Notes: generated by a model from the sequence alone, not told the origin. A DNA stretch of 64,000 nucleotides from Bacteroidota bacterium (GCA_023429375.1 JAEYVY010000019.1:30072-94071), one strand, 5' to 3'. Counted from the stretch's first letter, positions 45,028 through 54,395 are shown. A program made the numbers and translations.

Positions 45028-45534
45028 ATGAATACGCGGCAATTTCAGAAAAAATTATTGGGCATGCAAGAAAACATGATGAATTTTGCATTGATGCTCA
45101 CGGCGAATAAAGATGATGCGAAGGACCTTCTCCAAGATACTACTCTCAAAGTTTTAGATAATCAGGAAAAATTTGTTGACAATGTTAACTTCAAAGGATG
45201 GGTGTTAACTGTCATGCGAAACATATTTATCAATAATTATCATAAACTTGTTCGTACACAGACGATAGTTGACCAAAGTGTCGATTTATACAATCTTGAT
45301 ATCGTCAACGAATCAGGGTTCAATTCACCAGATGGGAGTTATCAGATTCAAGAAATTACTAAATCCATCAACGACTTGAATGATGATTTGAGAATACCTT
45401 TCTCTATGTTCCTCAGTGGATACAAATACAATGAAATAGCGGAAAAACTTAATGTTCCTTTAGGTACGGTAAAGAGCAGAATCTTCTTTGCCCGTCAGGA
45501 ATTACAAAAATCATTAAAGAGTTTCCGCCCATAA
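45028..45534 (+). CDS. ECF-type RNA polymerase sigma factor
   Basis: This 168-aa protein has sigma region 2 (DAKDLLQDTTLKVL to FKGWVLTVMRNIFINNY, about 30-75) and region 4 (YNEIAEKLNVPLGTVKSRIF, about 133-152), with no region 3, as in group IV sigma factors. No anti-sigma (FecR-like) gene follows; the next 620 nt hold no clear gene. The housekeeping-type promoter suggests steady expression. It could control envelope or stress genes as other stand-alone Bacteroides ECF factors do, but no target promoter is visible. Confidence 0.93.
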   Translation: MNTRQFQKKLLGMQENMMNFALMLTANKDDAKDLLQDTTLKVLDNQEKFVDNVNFKGWVLTVMRNIFINNYHKLVRTQTIVDQSVDLYNLDIVNESGFNSPDGSYQIQEITKSINDLNDDLRIPFSMFLSGYKYNEIAEKLNVPLGTVKSRIFFARQELQKSLKSFRP

Positions 45535-45566
45535 TATTCATAACAAGATGAATTTGTTTTACATTT

Positions 45567-45605
45567 TAAAAAGGCCTCAGGTTGTAAAACTTGAGGCTTT
45601 TTTGT
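45567..45605 (+). terminator. Terminator after the sigma factor gene
   Basis: AAAAAGGCCTCA and TTGAGGCTTTTTT form a hairpin around an 11-nt loop, 33 nt after the stop. Confidence 0.8.
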
Positions 45606-46113
45606 GAACCTACCATTTCGTTTTAACTGCTTCTCGAGTTTCGAATTTCGAAATACACAATTCAAAAACCAGCCTCCTACCCTTTCAAAAACGTAGATTT
45701 CTCACAGCACCATCACTATGTCTTATAATGCTGATTATCTGCATATTAAACCATCCCTAACGTTTTAAAAAAAGATCGAGATGTTTTTTAAAAACGTTCG
45801 GGATGATTTTTTAAAACGTTCGAGACGTTTTTTCAGAAACACATATAGCTTTGTTTTTCAACGCTTAAACAGCAGTCCAATCTCATCGGGATGACTTTTC
45901 ATTTTCAAAAATCGGAACGCACATATTTTTCCCAATCATCAGAGCATTGTTTTCACTGTAAATTCCTGTTGATTAAAACAGACTCTCGCCATTCCTTCAA
46001 ACTTCCGGAAAGCCCATCCTGCAAAGCGTTCCAAATAAAGTGAACAACAAAATGTATCATCAAAAAAATGAAGGAACAGACTGAAAGAATATGGTAGGTA
46101 GATGTTTTTTGAC
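45606..46113. other. Long gap with mosaic repeat and no secure gene
   Basis: Within the 620-nt gap after the sigma factor gene I see the terminator, the short palindrome TTTCGAATTTCGAAA near 45639-45653, mosaic repeat copy 2 and a weak 35-codon minus-strand frame at 45953-46060. I see no RNA gene signature. Confidence 0.5.
45731..45861. repeat. Mosaic intergenic repeat, copy 2 of 3
   Basis: It starts with CTGATTATC (45731-45739) and ends with TTGTTTTTCAA (45851-45861), 131 nt in all by my count. The core has four modules: CATCCCTAACGTTTTAAAA (F), AAGATCGAGATGTTTTTT (R'), AAAAACGTTCGGGATG (R) and AAAACGTTCGAGACG (second R). It lies between the sigma factor gene and the DUF3078-like gene, in tandem rather than convergent context, so it is not only a convergent terminator. 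Confidence 0.7.
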
Positions 46114-46121
46114 TATTTTTG
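46114..46121 (+). promoter_or_regulatory. -7 box of the DUF3078-like gene
   Basis: TATTTTTG matches TAnnTTTG, 33 nt before the ATG. No -33 match was found at the usual distance. Confidence 0.45.
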
Positions 46122-46154
46122 CAATAAAGACAATTAAGTGTATTAAATTAAGGG

Positions 46155-47720
46155 ATGATCATGATGGTTAGAAAACTTGGCTTCGGAATGTTATTAATAC
46201 TTACGCTTGCCTTCTTTGCCAAAGCGGATGTACAGAATGTCAATATATTAAACAATGTTCTTCTTATTAACGCAGCAAATAGGCCTCAAATGGCAGACAG
46301 CACGGTGGTTTTAACCGTTGACAGTACTGAACTGAATTTGATTGATGACTTAAGAACCGTTTTTGAAAAGCATAATGCACAATATAGCGCACCAAAAAAA
46401 CTTGACGAAAAGTTACTTCGTTTCTTTAAAAAAGACGAATTGGAAATCTCAAATGAAGCATTATATTGGGCTCGATTAGTCAGAGAACCTGATCCAAACA
46501 TCACTAATTATACTACGTTTAAAGACACCGTTATCGTAGATCCGATGTTTCTCCCCATTGTTTTTAAAGGGAAAAGATTCACAGACGAAGACTTGACTTT
46601 TTATTCTATGGATTTTACGGAACCTCAATATAAAAAGCCAAGCTTATATACCTCTGCACCAATCTTTACTGATTACAATCAAAAAAAGGAGAGCGCTTTG
46701 ATGGCTATACGCTATGTTGAAGAAAATCACCCTTATTATATAAAATATTCGCAAAGGGATATGCCACAAGAGCTTGTCAAAACTACGGCAATCAAAAAGA
46801 ATATCTACGAAAACTTACAGTTGCGTGTGGAAAGTGAAGCAGACTTCAGCGATGTGACACCTACTAAATTCATTCCGGAAAGACGCTACTGGAAATCCGG
46901 CTTTGAAAGCGTTGTTCAGTTTTCACAAAATTACGTTTCACCGAACTGGCATAAAGGGGGAAGTAGCAACCTCAACATCTTTACGAAAAATGTGCTAACG
47001 TATAACTATGCAAAAGATAAGTTGGCCGTTAACAACTTGATTGAATACAGAACCAGCATTTACACAGCACAAAAAGACACCATTCACAAATACAAAATAG
47101 GGGATGATGTATTACGTCTGTATAATGATATAGGTTACCAAGCATTCAACAAATGGAGTTACAACATGGTCACTGAAGTAAAAACTCAGGTATTTCAGAA
47201 CTACAAAGAGAATACGTCACAAAAACAAGCTTCATTGCTGGCTCCTGTCACCGTTACATTTGGCTTCGGTATGAAATATGCCTTGAACAAGCAATTCAAG
47301 AGCAACCGGCATAAGAAACTCGTTCTGGATATCAACCTGGCACCTCTATCATATAAGTACATGTATAGTATCCTGAAAGATCCGAATGAAATCGATTTGG
47401 GCCGACATGGTTTTAAGCTGGATGAAGAGACGCAAGAATATAAAAATTCATTTGGTGAATTAGGTTCCAGTGTCAACACGCAATTGAAATTTACTTTCAA
47501 CCGTAATGTCACTTGGGAGTCTCGCTTCAACTACTTTACCTCATACGAGAATGCCAAATTAGAGTTTGAAAACACTTTGGTTATGGCCATAAGCCGTTTC
47601 TTTTCAACGCGTATTAATCTTAACGTCCGCTTTGACGATTCGGCTAAGAAGAGTGAAGACTTTGACTCTTATTTCCAAATCAACGAATTGATCAGCTTTG
47701 GCTTTAACTACAAATGGTAA
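46155..47720 (+). CDS. Outer-membrane beta-barrel protein, DUF3078-like
   Basis: This 521-aa protein has a signal peptide (FGMLLILTLAFFAKA), a charged N-terminal part with DSTVVLTVDSTELNLIDDL, and a barrel-like second half (about 240-521) rich in alternating strands, with NWHKGGSSNLNIF near 270 and an aromatic C-terminal end (SFGFNYKW). The W-x-K-G-G motif is what I associate with DUF3078. The function is unknown. It precedes the RseC-Rnf operon by 99 nt to the rseC-like ATG and may have its own promoter. Confidence 0.7.
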   Translation: MIMMVRKLGFGMLLILTLAFFAKADVQNVNILNNVLLINAANRPQMADSTVVLTVDSTELNLIDDLRTVFEKHNAQYSAPKKLDEKLLRFFKKDELEISNEALYWARLVREPDPNITNYTTFKDTVIVDPMFLPIVFKGKRFTDEDLTFYSMDFTEPQYKKPSLYTSAPIFTDYNQKKESALMAIRYVEENHPYYIKYSQRDMPQELVKTTAIKKNIYENLQLRVESEADFSDVTPTKFIPERRYWKSGFESVVQFSQNYVSPNWHKGGSSNLNIFTKNVLTYNYAKDKLAVNNLIEYRTSIYTAQKDTIHKYKIGDDVLRLYNDIGYQAFNKWSYNMVTEVKTQVFQNYKENTSQKQASLLAPVTVTFGFGMKYALNKQFKSNRHKKLVLDINLAPLSYKYMYSILKDPNEIDLGRHGFKLDEETQEYKNSFGELGSSVNTQLKFTFNRNVTWESRFNYFTSYENAKLEFENTLVMAISRFFSTRINLNVRFDDSAKKSEDFDSYFQINELISFGFNYKW

Positions 47721-47781
47721 AAACCTATCGAATTGGCTAAAATAAACTTTATTAATCCCTGATATTATCCCAAATATTACT

Positions 47782-47789
47782 TACTTTTG
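47782..47789 (+). promoter_or_regulatory. -7 box of the RseC-Rnf operon
   Basis: TACTTTTG matches TAnnTTTG, 30 nt before the ATG at 47820. A TTG start at 47787 would lie inside this box, so the ATG is preferred. Confidence 0.5.
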
Positions 47790-47819
47790 CCGAGGTTTTG
47801 CAATGTGGAGTTTACAAAT

Positions 47820-48236
47820 ATGGCTAACACGATACATCATACCGGGATTATTGAACGTAAAGAAGCGGGCAAGGTTTATGTAAGGATTACTCAACAGTCA
47901 GCCTGTGCTGGTTGTCACGCTAAATCCATGTGTAATGCATCAGAAAGCAAAGACCACCTCATCGAAGTGGAAGGAGCATATGATTCTTTTCAGATTAATG
48001 AAGAGGTAGAGTTACTTGGACAAAGCTCTTTTGGTCTTCAAGCTGTAGGTTTCGCATTTGTATTACCTCTGCTGTTTTTATTTACAGTAATCGTATTTTG
48101 CTTAGAAATGAAACAAAGTGAAACGGTTAGCGCTCTTATAGGTCTAGCTGTTTTACCCCTATATTATAGTGTTTTATATTTTTTTAGAGATAAACTAAAA
48201 AAGAAGTTTGTCTTTGCCATGAAAAAACTAAATTGA
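47820..48236 (+). CDS. RseC-family SoxR-reducing system protein
   Basis: This 138-aa protein has an N-terminal domain with the cysteine cluster C29-x2-C32-x4-C37 (SACAGCHAKSMC) and two transmembrane helices (about 72-92 and 98-115). RseC-type proteins go with the Rsx/Rnf complex, which keeps SoxR reduced in enterobacteria; here it is 7 nt upstream of rnfB, as is usual in Bacteroidota. It probably assists assembly or electron flow of the complex at the inner membrane. The exact role is not established. Confidence 0.85.
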   Translation: MANTIHHTGIIERKEAGKVYVRITQQSACAGCHAKSMCNASESKDHLIEVEGAYDSFQINEEVELLGQSSFGLQAVGFAFVLPLLFLFTVIVFCLEMKQSETVSALIGLAVLPLYYSVLYFFRDKLKKKFVFAMKKLN

Positions 48237-48243
48237 TTATACT

Positions 48244-49140
48244 ATGATTTTAATCGCCATTATCTCGTTGGGAGGAATCGGTGCTGCCGGTGCTGCTCTT
48301 CTTTACGCGACATCCAAAAAATTTGAGGTTTATGAAGATCCGCGTATTTCGCAGGTTCAGGAAGCCCTACCCGGTGCAAACTGTGGAGGTTGTGGATTCC
48401 CTGGCTGTGCGGGATTTGCTACCGCCTGTGTAAAAGCAGACAACTTGGACAACCTGAATTGTCCAGTAGGTGGAGCCTCAGTGATGGAGAATGTTTCTAC
48501 TATCTTAGGAAAAGAAGCGTCAAAAGCAGATCCGACGGTTGCAGTTGTACGTTGCAACGGTAACTGTGAAGCCAGACCAAGATTGAATCTTTACGACGGA
48601 GTGTCGAGCTGTGCAATTGCATCTGCCTTATATGGTGGAGAAACCGGATGTTCATTCGGCTGTTTGGGAATGGGTGATTGTGAAGTAGCTTGCGACTTCG
48701 ATGCTATTCACATCAATCCGGAGACAAAACTTCCTGAAGTAATCGAAGACAAATGTACATCATGTGGAGCCTGCGTTAAAGCTTGTCCGAAAAACATTAT
48801 CGAACTGAGAAAGAAAGGCCCAAAATCTCGCCGAATCTTTGTAAGTTGTGTAAATCAAGATAAAGGCGGCGTAGCTCGTAAAGCCTGTTCGAATGCCTGC
48901 ATCGGTTGTAGCAAATGTGAGAAAGAGTGTGCCTTCGATGCCATCAAAATAGAAAACAACCTGGCATATATCGACCCTGTAAAATGCCGCCTATGTAGAA
49001 AATGTGTCGTTGTTTGCCCTACGATGGCTATTCATGAACTCAACTTCCCTCCTCGTAAGGAGAAAGAAGTTGAAACGACTGCACAGGCCGCACCACAACC
49101 TAAAGTTGCAGCCACAACAACGGGAGCTCCCGAAAACTAA
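48244..49140 (+). CDS. rnfB: Rnf electron transport complex subunit B
   Basis: This 298-aa subunit has an N-terminal membrane helix (ILIAIISLGGIGAAGAALLY), an Fe-S domain (ANCGGCGFPGCAGFATAC, about 45-65), and several ferredoxin-type clusters: CTSCGACVKACP near 170, CIGCSKCEKECA near 218 and CRLCRKCVVVCP near 247. It is the entry point for electrons from ferredoxin. A Glu/Ala/Pro/Thr-rich tail follows. It is the first of six adjacent rnf genes. Confidence 0.96.
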   Translation: MILIAIISLGGIGAAGAALLYATSKKFEVYEDPRISQVQEALPGANCGGCGFPGCAGFATACVKADNLDNLNCPVGGASVMENVSTILGKEASKADPTVAVVRCNGNCEARPRLNLYDGVSSCAIASALYGGETGCSFGCLGMGDCEVACDFDAIHINPETKLPEVIEDKCTSCGACVKACPKNIIELRKKGPKSRRIFVSCVNQDKGGVARKACSNACIGCSKCEKECAFDAIKIENNLAYIDPVKCRLCRKCVVVCPTMAIHELNFPPRKEKEVETTAQAAPQPKVAATTTGAPEN

Positions 49141-49173
49141 ATAGAAAAACAATACAAAATAAAATCTAATAGT

Positions 49174-50505
49174 ATGCTTAGGACATTTAGAATCGGAGGT
49201 ATTCACCCACCCGAAAACAAATTGTCTGCTGGGAAAAAGATAGTCCGACTTGCTGTTCCAAAACAGGTCATCGTACCTTTAAGCCAACATATCGGAGCAC
49301 CGGCACAGGCAATTGTCAAAAAAGGAGATGAGGTGAAAGTAGGTACCCTGATTGCCAAATCCGGAGGATTCGTTTCAGCGAACATTCACTCTCCGGTTTC
49401 CGGAAAGATAAATAAAATCGACTCTGCTATCGATGCCAGTGGATACAAACGCACAGCAATTTTTATCGATGTTGAAGGAGATGAATGGGAAGAGTTTATA
49501 GACAAGAGTGATACATTAATCAAAGAATGCAAGCTCTCAGCCAAAGAAATTATCGACAAAATAGCCGCTGCAGGAGTAGTAGGACTTGGCGGTGCTACCT
49601 TCCCTACTCAAGTAAAACTCACCCCCCCTCCCGGTAATAAGGCCGAAATACTTATTATTAATGCTGTAGAATGTGAACCTTATCTAACATCAGATCATAT
49701 CCTGATGATGGAAAAGGGTGAAGAAATACTCGTCGGCGTAAAGCTTCTGATGAAGGCTATCGACGTAAAAAAGGCAGTAATCGGCATTGAAAACAATAAG
49801 CCTGATGCTATCAAACATCTTAAAAACCTGGCTTCTTCCTATAATGGAATCGAAATTATGCCTCTAAAGGTGCAATACCCTCAAGGAGGAGAAAAGCAAT
49901 TGATAGATGCCGTTATACGCAAACAAGTGAAGAGTGGTGCACTACCTATCTCGGCCGGAGCCGTTGTACAAAATGTCGGAACTGCATTTGCTGTTTATGA
50001 AGCCGTTCAAAAAAACAAACCATTAGTAGAGCGCGTTGTGACAGTGACTGGAAAGAAATTAACAAATCCTTCCAATTTCCTTACACGTATCGGCACTCCG
50101 ATAGGCCTGTTGATTGATGAAGCAGGCGGATTGCCAGAAAATACAGGAAAAGTAATCGGCGGTGGTCCAATGATGGGAAAAGCTTTGATCAGCACAGAAG
50201 TTCCGGTTACAAAAGGGAGTTCAGGTATTCTGGTCTTGTCGAAAGAAGAATCTGTACGCAAACCAGTACAAAACTGCATTCGCTGCGCCAAGTGCGTGAA
50301 TGTATGTCCGATGGGTTTAAATCCTACCTTGCTGATGAATGCTACCGAATTCTCCATGTGGGATTTGGCTGAGGCAAACTATATTGTTGACTGCATAGAA
50401 TGTGGCTCATGTAGTTACACTTGTCCGTCTAATCGTCCACTGCTGGATCATATTCGTTTAGGGAAAGGAAAAGTAATGGGAATCATTCGTGCCCGCAAGG
50501 CGTAA
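49174..50505 (+). CDS. rnfC: Rnf electron transport complex subunit C
   Basis: This 443-aa peripheral subunit binds NADH and FMN. The N-terminal barrel-sandwich part (FRIGGIHPPENK) is followed by the NAD/FMN fold (GLGGATFPTQVKL, NAVECEPYLTSDH), an SLBB region and two 4Fe-4S motifs (CIRCAKCVNVCP and CIECGSCSYTCP, about 367 and 408). It passes electrons to NAD. The gene follows rnfB by 33 nt. Confidence 0.96.
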   Translation: MLRTFRIGGIHPPENKLSAGKKIVRLAVPKQVIVPLSQHIGAPAQAIVKKGDEVKVGTLIAKSGGFVSANIHSPVSGKINKIDSAIDASGYKRTAIFIDVEGDEWEEFIDKSDTLIKECKLSAKEIIDKIAAAGVVGLGGATFPTQVKLTPPPGNKAEILIINAVECEPYLTSDHILMMEKGEEILVGVKLLMKAIDVKKAVIGIENNKPDAIKHLKNLASSYNGIEIMPLKVQYPQGGEKQLIDAVIRKQVKSGALPISAGAVVQNVGTAFAVYEAVQKNKPLVERVVTVTGKKLTNPSNFLTRIGTPIGLLIDEAGGLPENTGKVIGGGPMMGKALISTEVPVTKGSSGILVLSKEESVRKPVQNCIRCAKCVNVCPMGLNPTLLMNATEFSMWDLAEANYIVDCIECGSCSYTCPSNRPLLDHIRLGKGKVMGIIRARKA

Positions 50506-50518
50506 ATCAGGATTTGTT

Positions 50519-51478
50519 ATGGAAAATAAATTTATCATATCTCCGTCTCCGCATATTCATAGTGGCGACAGCGTTAGCAAAAACATGTATGGTGTACTGA
50601 TTGCCTTAATGCCGGCTCTATTGGTTTCGCTGTATTTTTTTGGATTGGGCGCACTCATTGTAACACTAGTATCTATAATCAGCTGTGTCCTGTTTGAATT
50701 CCTTATTCAAAAGTTCTTATTTAAAAAGCCACAGACTATCACGGATGGTTCAGCCATACTAACAGGTCTTTTACTGGCTTTTAACTTACCGTCCAATCTT
50801 CCTATATGGATCATTATGATCGGTGCACTGGCCGCCATAGGTATTGGTAAAATGTCATTCGGAGGCTTAGGAAACAACATCTTTAACCCTGCTTTGGTTG
50901 GACGTGTATTCTTATTGATTTCCTTCCCGGCACAAATGACAACCTGGCCTGTTCCCGGAACCCTGCCGATGACCTATACAGATGGCGCAACTGGAGCTAC
51001 AGTATTATCAATGATCAATGAAGGAACTGCTCAATTACCTTCTTATACAGATATGTTATTTGGTAATATGGGAGGAAGTCTCGGTGAAGTAAGTGCGATT
51101 GCCTTGCTTTTGGGATTTGCTTTTATGCTTTATAGGAAGATTATTACCTGGCATATCCCTGTTGCTGTTATCGTAACTACATTTGCCTTTACAGGAATCA
51201 TGCATTTGGTTAATCCTGCAATGTATGTCCATCCGTTAATTCATATCCTTACGGGAGGTTTGCTATTAGGAGCTATCTTTATGGCAACCGATTATGTAAC
51301 GTCACCAATGAGTAAGAGTGGTATGCTCGTATTTGGATTCGGAATTGGCTTGTTGACTTCGCTTATCCGCCTTTTCGGTGCTTATCCGGAAGGTATGTCG
51401 TTTGCCATCCTTATCATGAATGCGTTGACACCATTGATCAACATGTATTTCAAACCTAAACATTTCGGAGGAAAATAA
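50519..51478 (+). CDS. rnfD: Rnf electron transport complex subunit D
   Basis: This 319-aa membrane subunit has about nine or ten helices and a covalent FMN site in the D-G-A-T-x-A-T motif (TDGATGATV near residue 155). The conserved FNPALVGRVF segment is present. It is the likely ion-translocating part with RnfE and RnfA. I start at the ATG at 50519 (MENKFII), 13 nt after the rnfC stop, instead of a GTG inside rnfC. Confidence 0.95.
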   Translation: MENKFIISPSPHIHSGDSVSKNMYGVLIALMPALLVSLYFFGLGALIVTLVSIISCVLFEFLIQKFLFKKPQTITDGSAILTGLLLAFNLPSNLPIWIIMIGALAAIGIGKMSFGGLGNNIFNPALVGRVFLLISFPAQMTTWPVPGTLPMTYTDGATGATVLSMINEGTAQLPSYTDMLFGNMGGSLGEVSAIALLLGFAFMLYRKIITWHIPVAVIVTTFAFTGIMHLVNPAMYVHPLIHILTGGLLLGAIFMATDYVTSPMSKSGMLVFGFGIGLLTSLIRLFGAYPEGMSFAILIMNALTPLINMYFKPKHFGGK

Positions 51479-51479
51479 T

Positions 51480-52118
51480 ATGGGAAAGAAACTAGAATCG
51501 ACGATGTTGAATATGGTCCTATCGCTGACCTTGGTTTGTATAGTTACTAGTGGATTGTTGGCTACAACTTATATGTTTACCTCTGGCCCTATTGCTGAAT
51601 CAGAAGCATTAGCCTTAAAAGAAGCCGTAAAGGCGGTTGCTCCTGAATTTGATAATGACCCCATCAATGATTCATACAAATTTGAAACAGAAGATGGCTA
51701 TGAGCTACTCGTATATCCGGCTCAAAAGAACGGCGAACTTGTTGGTGCTGCTGTAGAAAGTAGCTCAAAAAACGGATTCAGCGGTCTTATCCGTATTATC
51801 GTGGGTTTTGATACAGAAGGAAAAATTCTAAACTATTCGGTGCTACAACACAACGAAACGCCTGGTTTAGGATCAAAAATGCAGGAATGGTTCCGTACGG
51901 ACAAGAATAATCAAAATATTATCGGTCGTTCATTAGCAAACGGCAATCTGGCCGTAACTAAAGACGGAGGGGATGTTGATGCTATTACAGCTTCTACAAT
52001 TTCCAGTCGTGCATTTTTGGAAACTATCAATCGTGCTTACAATGCGTATAAGGGAATAGATGCTACCACAAGTGCTACTGCCCAAAACACAGAGAAAGGA
52101 GAGACGCCAAATGAATAA
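51480..52118 (+). CDS. rnfG: Rnf electron transport complex subunit G
   Basis: This 212-aa protein has one N-terminal helix (MVLSLTLVCIVTSGLLATTY) and a periplasmic FMN-binding domain. The flavinylation motif is seen in DAITASTISSRAF near residue 162, where Thr carries FMN; HNETPGLGSKM lies before it. It shuttles electrons on the outer side of the membrane. It starts one base after rnfD and overlaps rnfE by 8 nt. Confidence 0.95.
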   Translation: MGKKLESTMLNMVLSLTLVCIVTSGLLATTYMFTSGPIAESEALALKEAVKAVAPEFDNDPINDSYKFETEDGYELLVYPAQKNGELVGAAVESSSKNGFSGLIRIIVGFDTEGKILNYSVLQHNETPGLGSKMQEWFRTDKNNQNIIGRSLANGNLAVTKDGGDVDAITASTISSRAFLETINRAYNAYKGIDATTSATAQNTEKGETPNE

Positions 52119-52695
52119 ATTAAAAATTTTCATGAATGGCATCATCAAAGAGAATCCAATCTATGTGATGCTTCTGGGGATGTGTCCGACATTAGGAACC
52201 ACATCCTCGGCCGAAAACGGATTAGGTATGGGATTAGCAACAGCATTCGTACTGGTATGTTCTAATGCATTGATCTCACTGGTAAAAAAACATATTCCTG
52301 ATCAAGTAAGAATCCCTACCCTCATTGTTATAATTGCATCTCTGGCAACCATAGTACAAATGTTAATACAAGCTTATTTGCCTACTTTACACGCAAACCT
52401 AGGACTATTTATTCCTTTAATTGCTGTAAACTGTGTCGTAATGGCTCGTGCAGAATCATTTGCTCTAAAAAGCAAATTATTGCCTTCTATCCTAGATGGA
52501 TTGGGTATAGGACTCGGTTTTACACTGGCACTGACTTCATTAGGAATGGTACGCGAATTATTAGGCACAGGAAAAATATTCAATAGAATTATTTTTGTGG
52601 AAGATTTCAGCTCACTTATTTTCGTGCTTGCCCCTGGTGCATTTATTGTACTAGGCTACATGATTGCAGTGGTTAATAAATTACGAAACGCTTAA
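52111..52695 (+). CDS. rnfE: Rnf electron transport complex subunit E
   Basis: This 194-aa membrane protein has six helices. GMCPTLGTTSSAENG carries Cys25 and AVNCVV carries a second Cys near 107; in the RnfA/RnfE pair such cysteines hold an intramembrane iron centre. The ATG at 52111 overlaps the rnfG stop by 8 nt, so the longer frame from 52060 is not needed. rnfA follows after 13 nt. Confidence 0.95.
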   Translation: MNKLKIFMNGIIKENPIYVMLLGMCPTLGTTSSAENGLGMGLATAFVLVCSNALISLVKKHIPDQVRIPTLIVIIASLATIVQMLIQAYLPTLHANLGLFIPLIAVNCVVMARAESFALKSKLLPSILDGLGIGLGFTLALTSLGMVRELLGTGKIFNRIIFVEDFSSLIFVLAPGAFIVLGYMIAVVNKLRNA

Positions 52696-52708
52696 AAAGA
52701 ATTAGATT

Positions 52709-53281
52709 ATGGAATATGTATTAATGTTTATAGCTGCTGTGTTTGTAAACAACGTAGTTCTTGCACAGTTCCTTGGTATCTGTCCTTTCTTAGGTGTTTC
52801 TAAGAAAATGGATACAGCAGTAGGTATGGGACTTGCTGTCGTGTTTGTATTGACTGTATCTACTGTATTAACATTCTTGATGCAGAAATTCATTCTCGAC
52901 CCGTTAGGCTTAAGTTTCATGCAGACGGTTAGCTATATCTTAGTGATTGCTTCGTTGGTACAGTTGGTCGAGATTATATTGAAAAAGGTCTCTCCTGCCC
53001 TTTATCAGGCATTGGGTGTTTTTTTACCTCTTATCTCAACAAACTGCTGTATACTTGGGGTAGCTATCCTTGTCATACAAAAAGAGTTTAATTTGCTGCA
53101 ATCTCTCGTATTTGCTGCTTCAACAGCAATTGGATTTGCATTAGCTTTAGTTATCTTTGCAGGTATTAGAGAACAACTAGCGATGACCCGTATTCCCGAA
53201 GGAATGAAAGGTACGCCTATTGCTCTTATCACTGCCGGTCTATTAGCCATGGCATTTATGGGATTCTCCGGTATCGTCTAA
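52709..53281 (+). CDS. rnfA: Rnf electron transport complex subunit A
   Basis: This 190-aa membrane protein with six helices pairs with RnfE. Cys25 lies in FLGICPFLGV and a second Cys pair in STNCCILGV near 112, the expected iron-binding positions. The start AAVFVNNVVLAQFL is highly typical. It completes the order B-C-D-G-E-A and is followed 24 nt later by galE. Confidence 0.96.
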   Translation: MEYVLMFIAAVFVNNVVLAQFLGICPFLGVSKKMDTAVGMGLAVVFVLTVSTVLTFLMQKFILDPLGLSFMQTVSYILVIASLVQLVEIILKKVSPALYQALGVFLPLISTNCCILGVAILVIQKEFNLLQSLVFAASTAIGFALALVIFAGIREQLAMTRIPEGMKGTPIALITAGLLAMAFMGFSGIV

Positions 53282-53305
53282 ACAATACACAAAAACTAAA
53301 TCAAG

Positions 53306-54340
53306 ATGAAGCAGAAAATCTTAGTCACAGGTGGTACCGGATATATCGGATCACACACAGTAGTGGAATTACAAGCTGCAGGTTATGATGTACTGATTAT
53401 TGACAACCTGTCAAACTCGAATATCGAAGTGCTTGACGGAATTGAAAAGATTTCGGGTATCCGTCCATTCTTTAAACAGTTGGACTGTAATGACAAAGCA
53501 GGTCTAAGCCAGCTTCTAAAAGAAAATCCGGGGATTAAGGGAATTATCCACTTCGCAGCAAGCAAGGCTGTAGGTGAGTCCGTACAAAAACCTCTGCAAT
53601 ATTACAGAAACAACATCGTAACGCTACTCAATCTGCTCGAACTCATGCCTGAAGCAGGCATTGAAGGTATCGTATTTTCTTCATCATGTACAGTATACGG
53701 TCAACCGGACATTCTTCCTGTTACTGAAGATGCGCCAATAAAACCGGCTTTGTCTCCTTATGGAAACACGAAGCAGATTAATGAAGAGATTATCCGAGAT
53801 ACTATTTATTCAGGAGCTCCTTTTAAAAGCATCATTCTACGCTATTTCAATCCGATAGGTGCACATCCAAGTGCAGAAATCGGCGAATTGCCTAATGGTG
53901 TTCCTCAAAACCTAATACCATTCCTTACACAAACAGCCATGGGTATACGTAAGGAATTAAGTGTGTTCGGTGATGATTACGATACTCCTGACGGTTCTTG
54001 CATACGCGACTACATCAATGTTGTGGATTTGGCCAAAGCGCACGTGATTGCCATGGATAGAATGTTGAGCAATAAAACGGATGAAAAGCTGGAGATATTC
54101 AACTTGGGAACAGGACGTGGCGTAAGTGTATTGGAACTGATCAATGCATTTGAAAAAAGTACAGGTGTAAAAGTTCCTTACAAGATTGTTGGACGTCGTG
54201 AAGGAGATATCGAAAAAGTATGGGCTAACCCAGAACATGCCAATAAAGTGCTGGGCTGGACTGCCAAAGAAACAGTCGAAGATACGCTGGTAACCGCATG
54301 GAGCTGGCAGAAACGACTAAGAGAAAAAGGCATACAATAA
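53306..54340 (+). CDS. galE: UDP-glucose 4-epimerase
   Basis: This 344-aa extended SDR interconverts UDP-glucose and UDP-galactose with bound NAD. Motifs are TGGTGYIGSH (7-16), the D-N-L-S-N-S cofactor segment, HFAASKAVGES, the catalytic Ser/Thr in SSSCTVYG and Y-x3-K as YGNTKQ near 152. The length is typical. It follows rnfA by 24 nt on the same strand, probably as a passenger in the operon, and is ended by a terminator. Confidence 0.95.
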   Translation: MKQKILVTGGTGYIGSHTVVELQAAGYDVLIIDNLSNSNIEVLDGIEKISGIRPFFKQLDCNDKAGLSQLLKENPGIKGIIHFAASKAVGESVQKPLQYYRNNIVTLLNLLELMPEAGIEGIVFSSSCTVYGQPDILPVTEDAPIKPALSPYGNTKQINEEIIRDTIYSGAPFKSIILRYFNPIGAHPSAEIGELPNGVPQNLIPFLTQTAMGIRKELSVFGDDYDTPDGSCIRDYINVVDLAKAHVIAMDRMLSNKTDEKLEIFNLGTGRGVSVLELINAFEKSTGVKVPYKIVGRREGDIEKVWANPEHANKVLGWTAKETVEDTLVTAWSWQKRLREKGIQ

Positions 54341-54355
54341 GCTTAAATAATCAGC

Positions 54356-54395
54356 AAGGCCGGGATCAACAAACAAGATTCCGGCCTTACTTTTG
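54356..54395 (+). terminator. Terminator after galE
   Basis: AAGGCCGG (54356-54363) and CCGGCCTT (54381-54388) pair perfectly and run into ACTTTTG, 15 nt after the galE stop. Confidence 0.82.

Noticed and set aside
49614..49640. C-rich tract in rnfC as a phase-variation site
   Set aside because: The C7 run encodes the conserved TPPPG turn in an essential-type complex, and no shifted frame is open.
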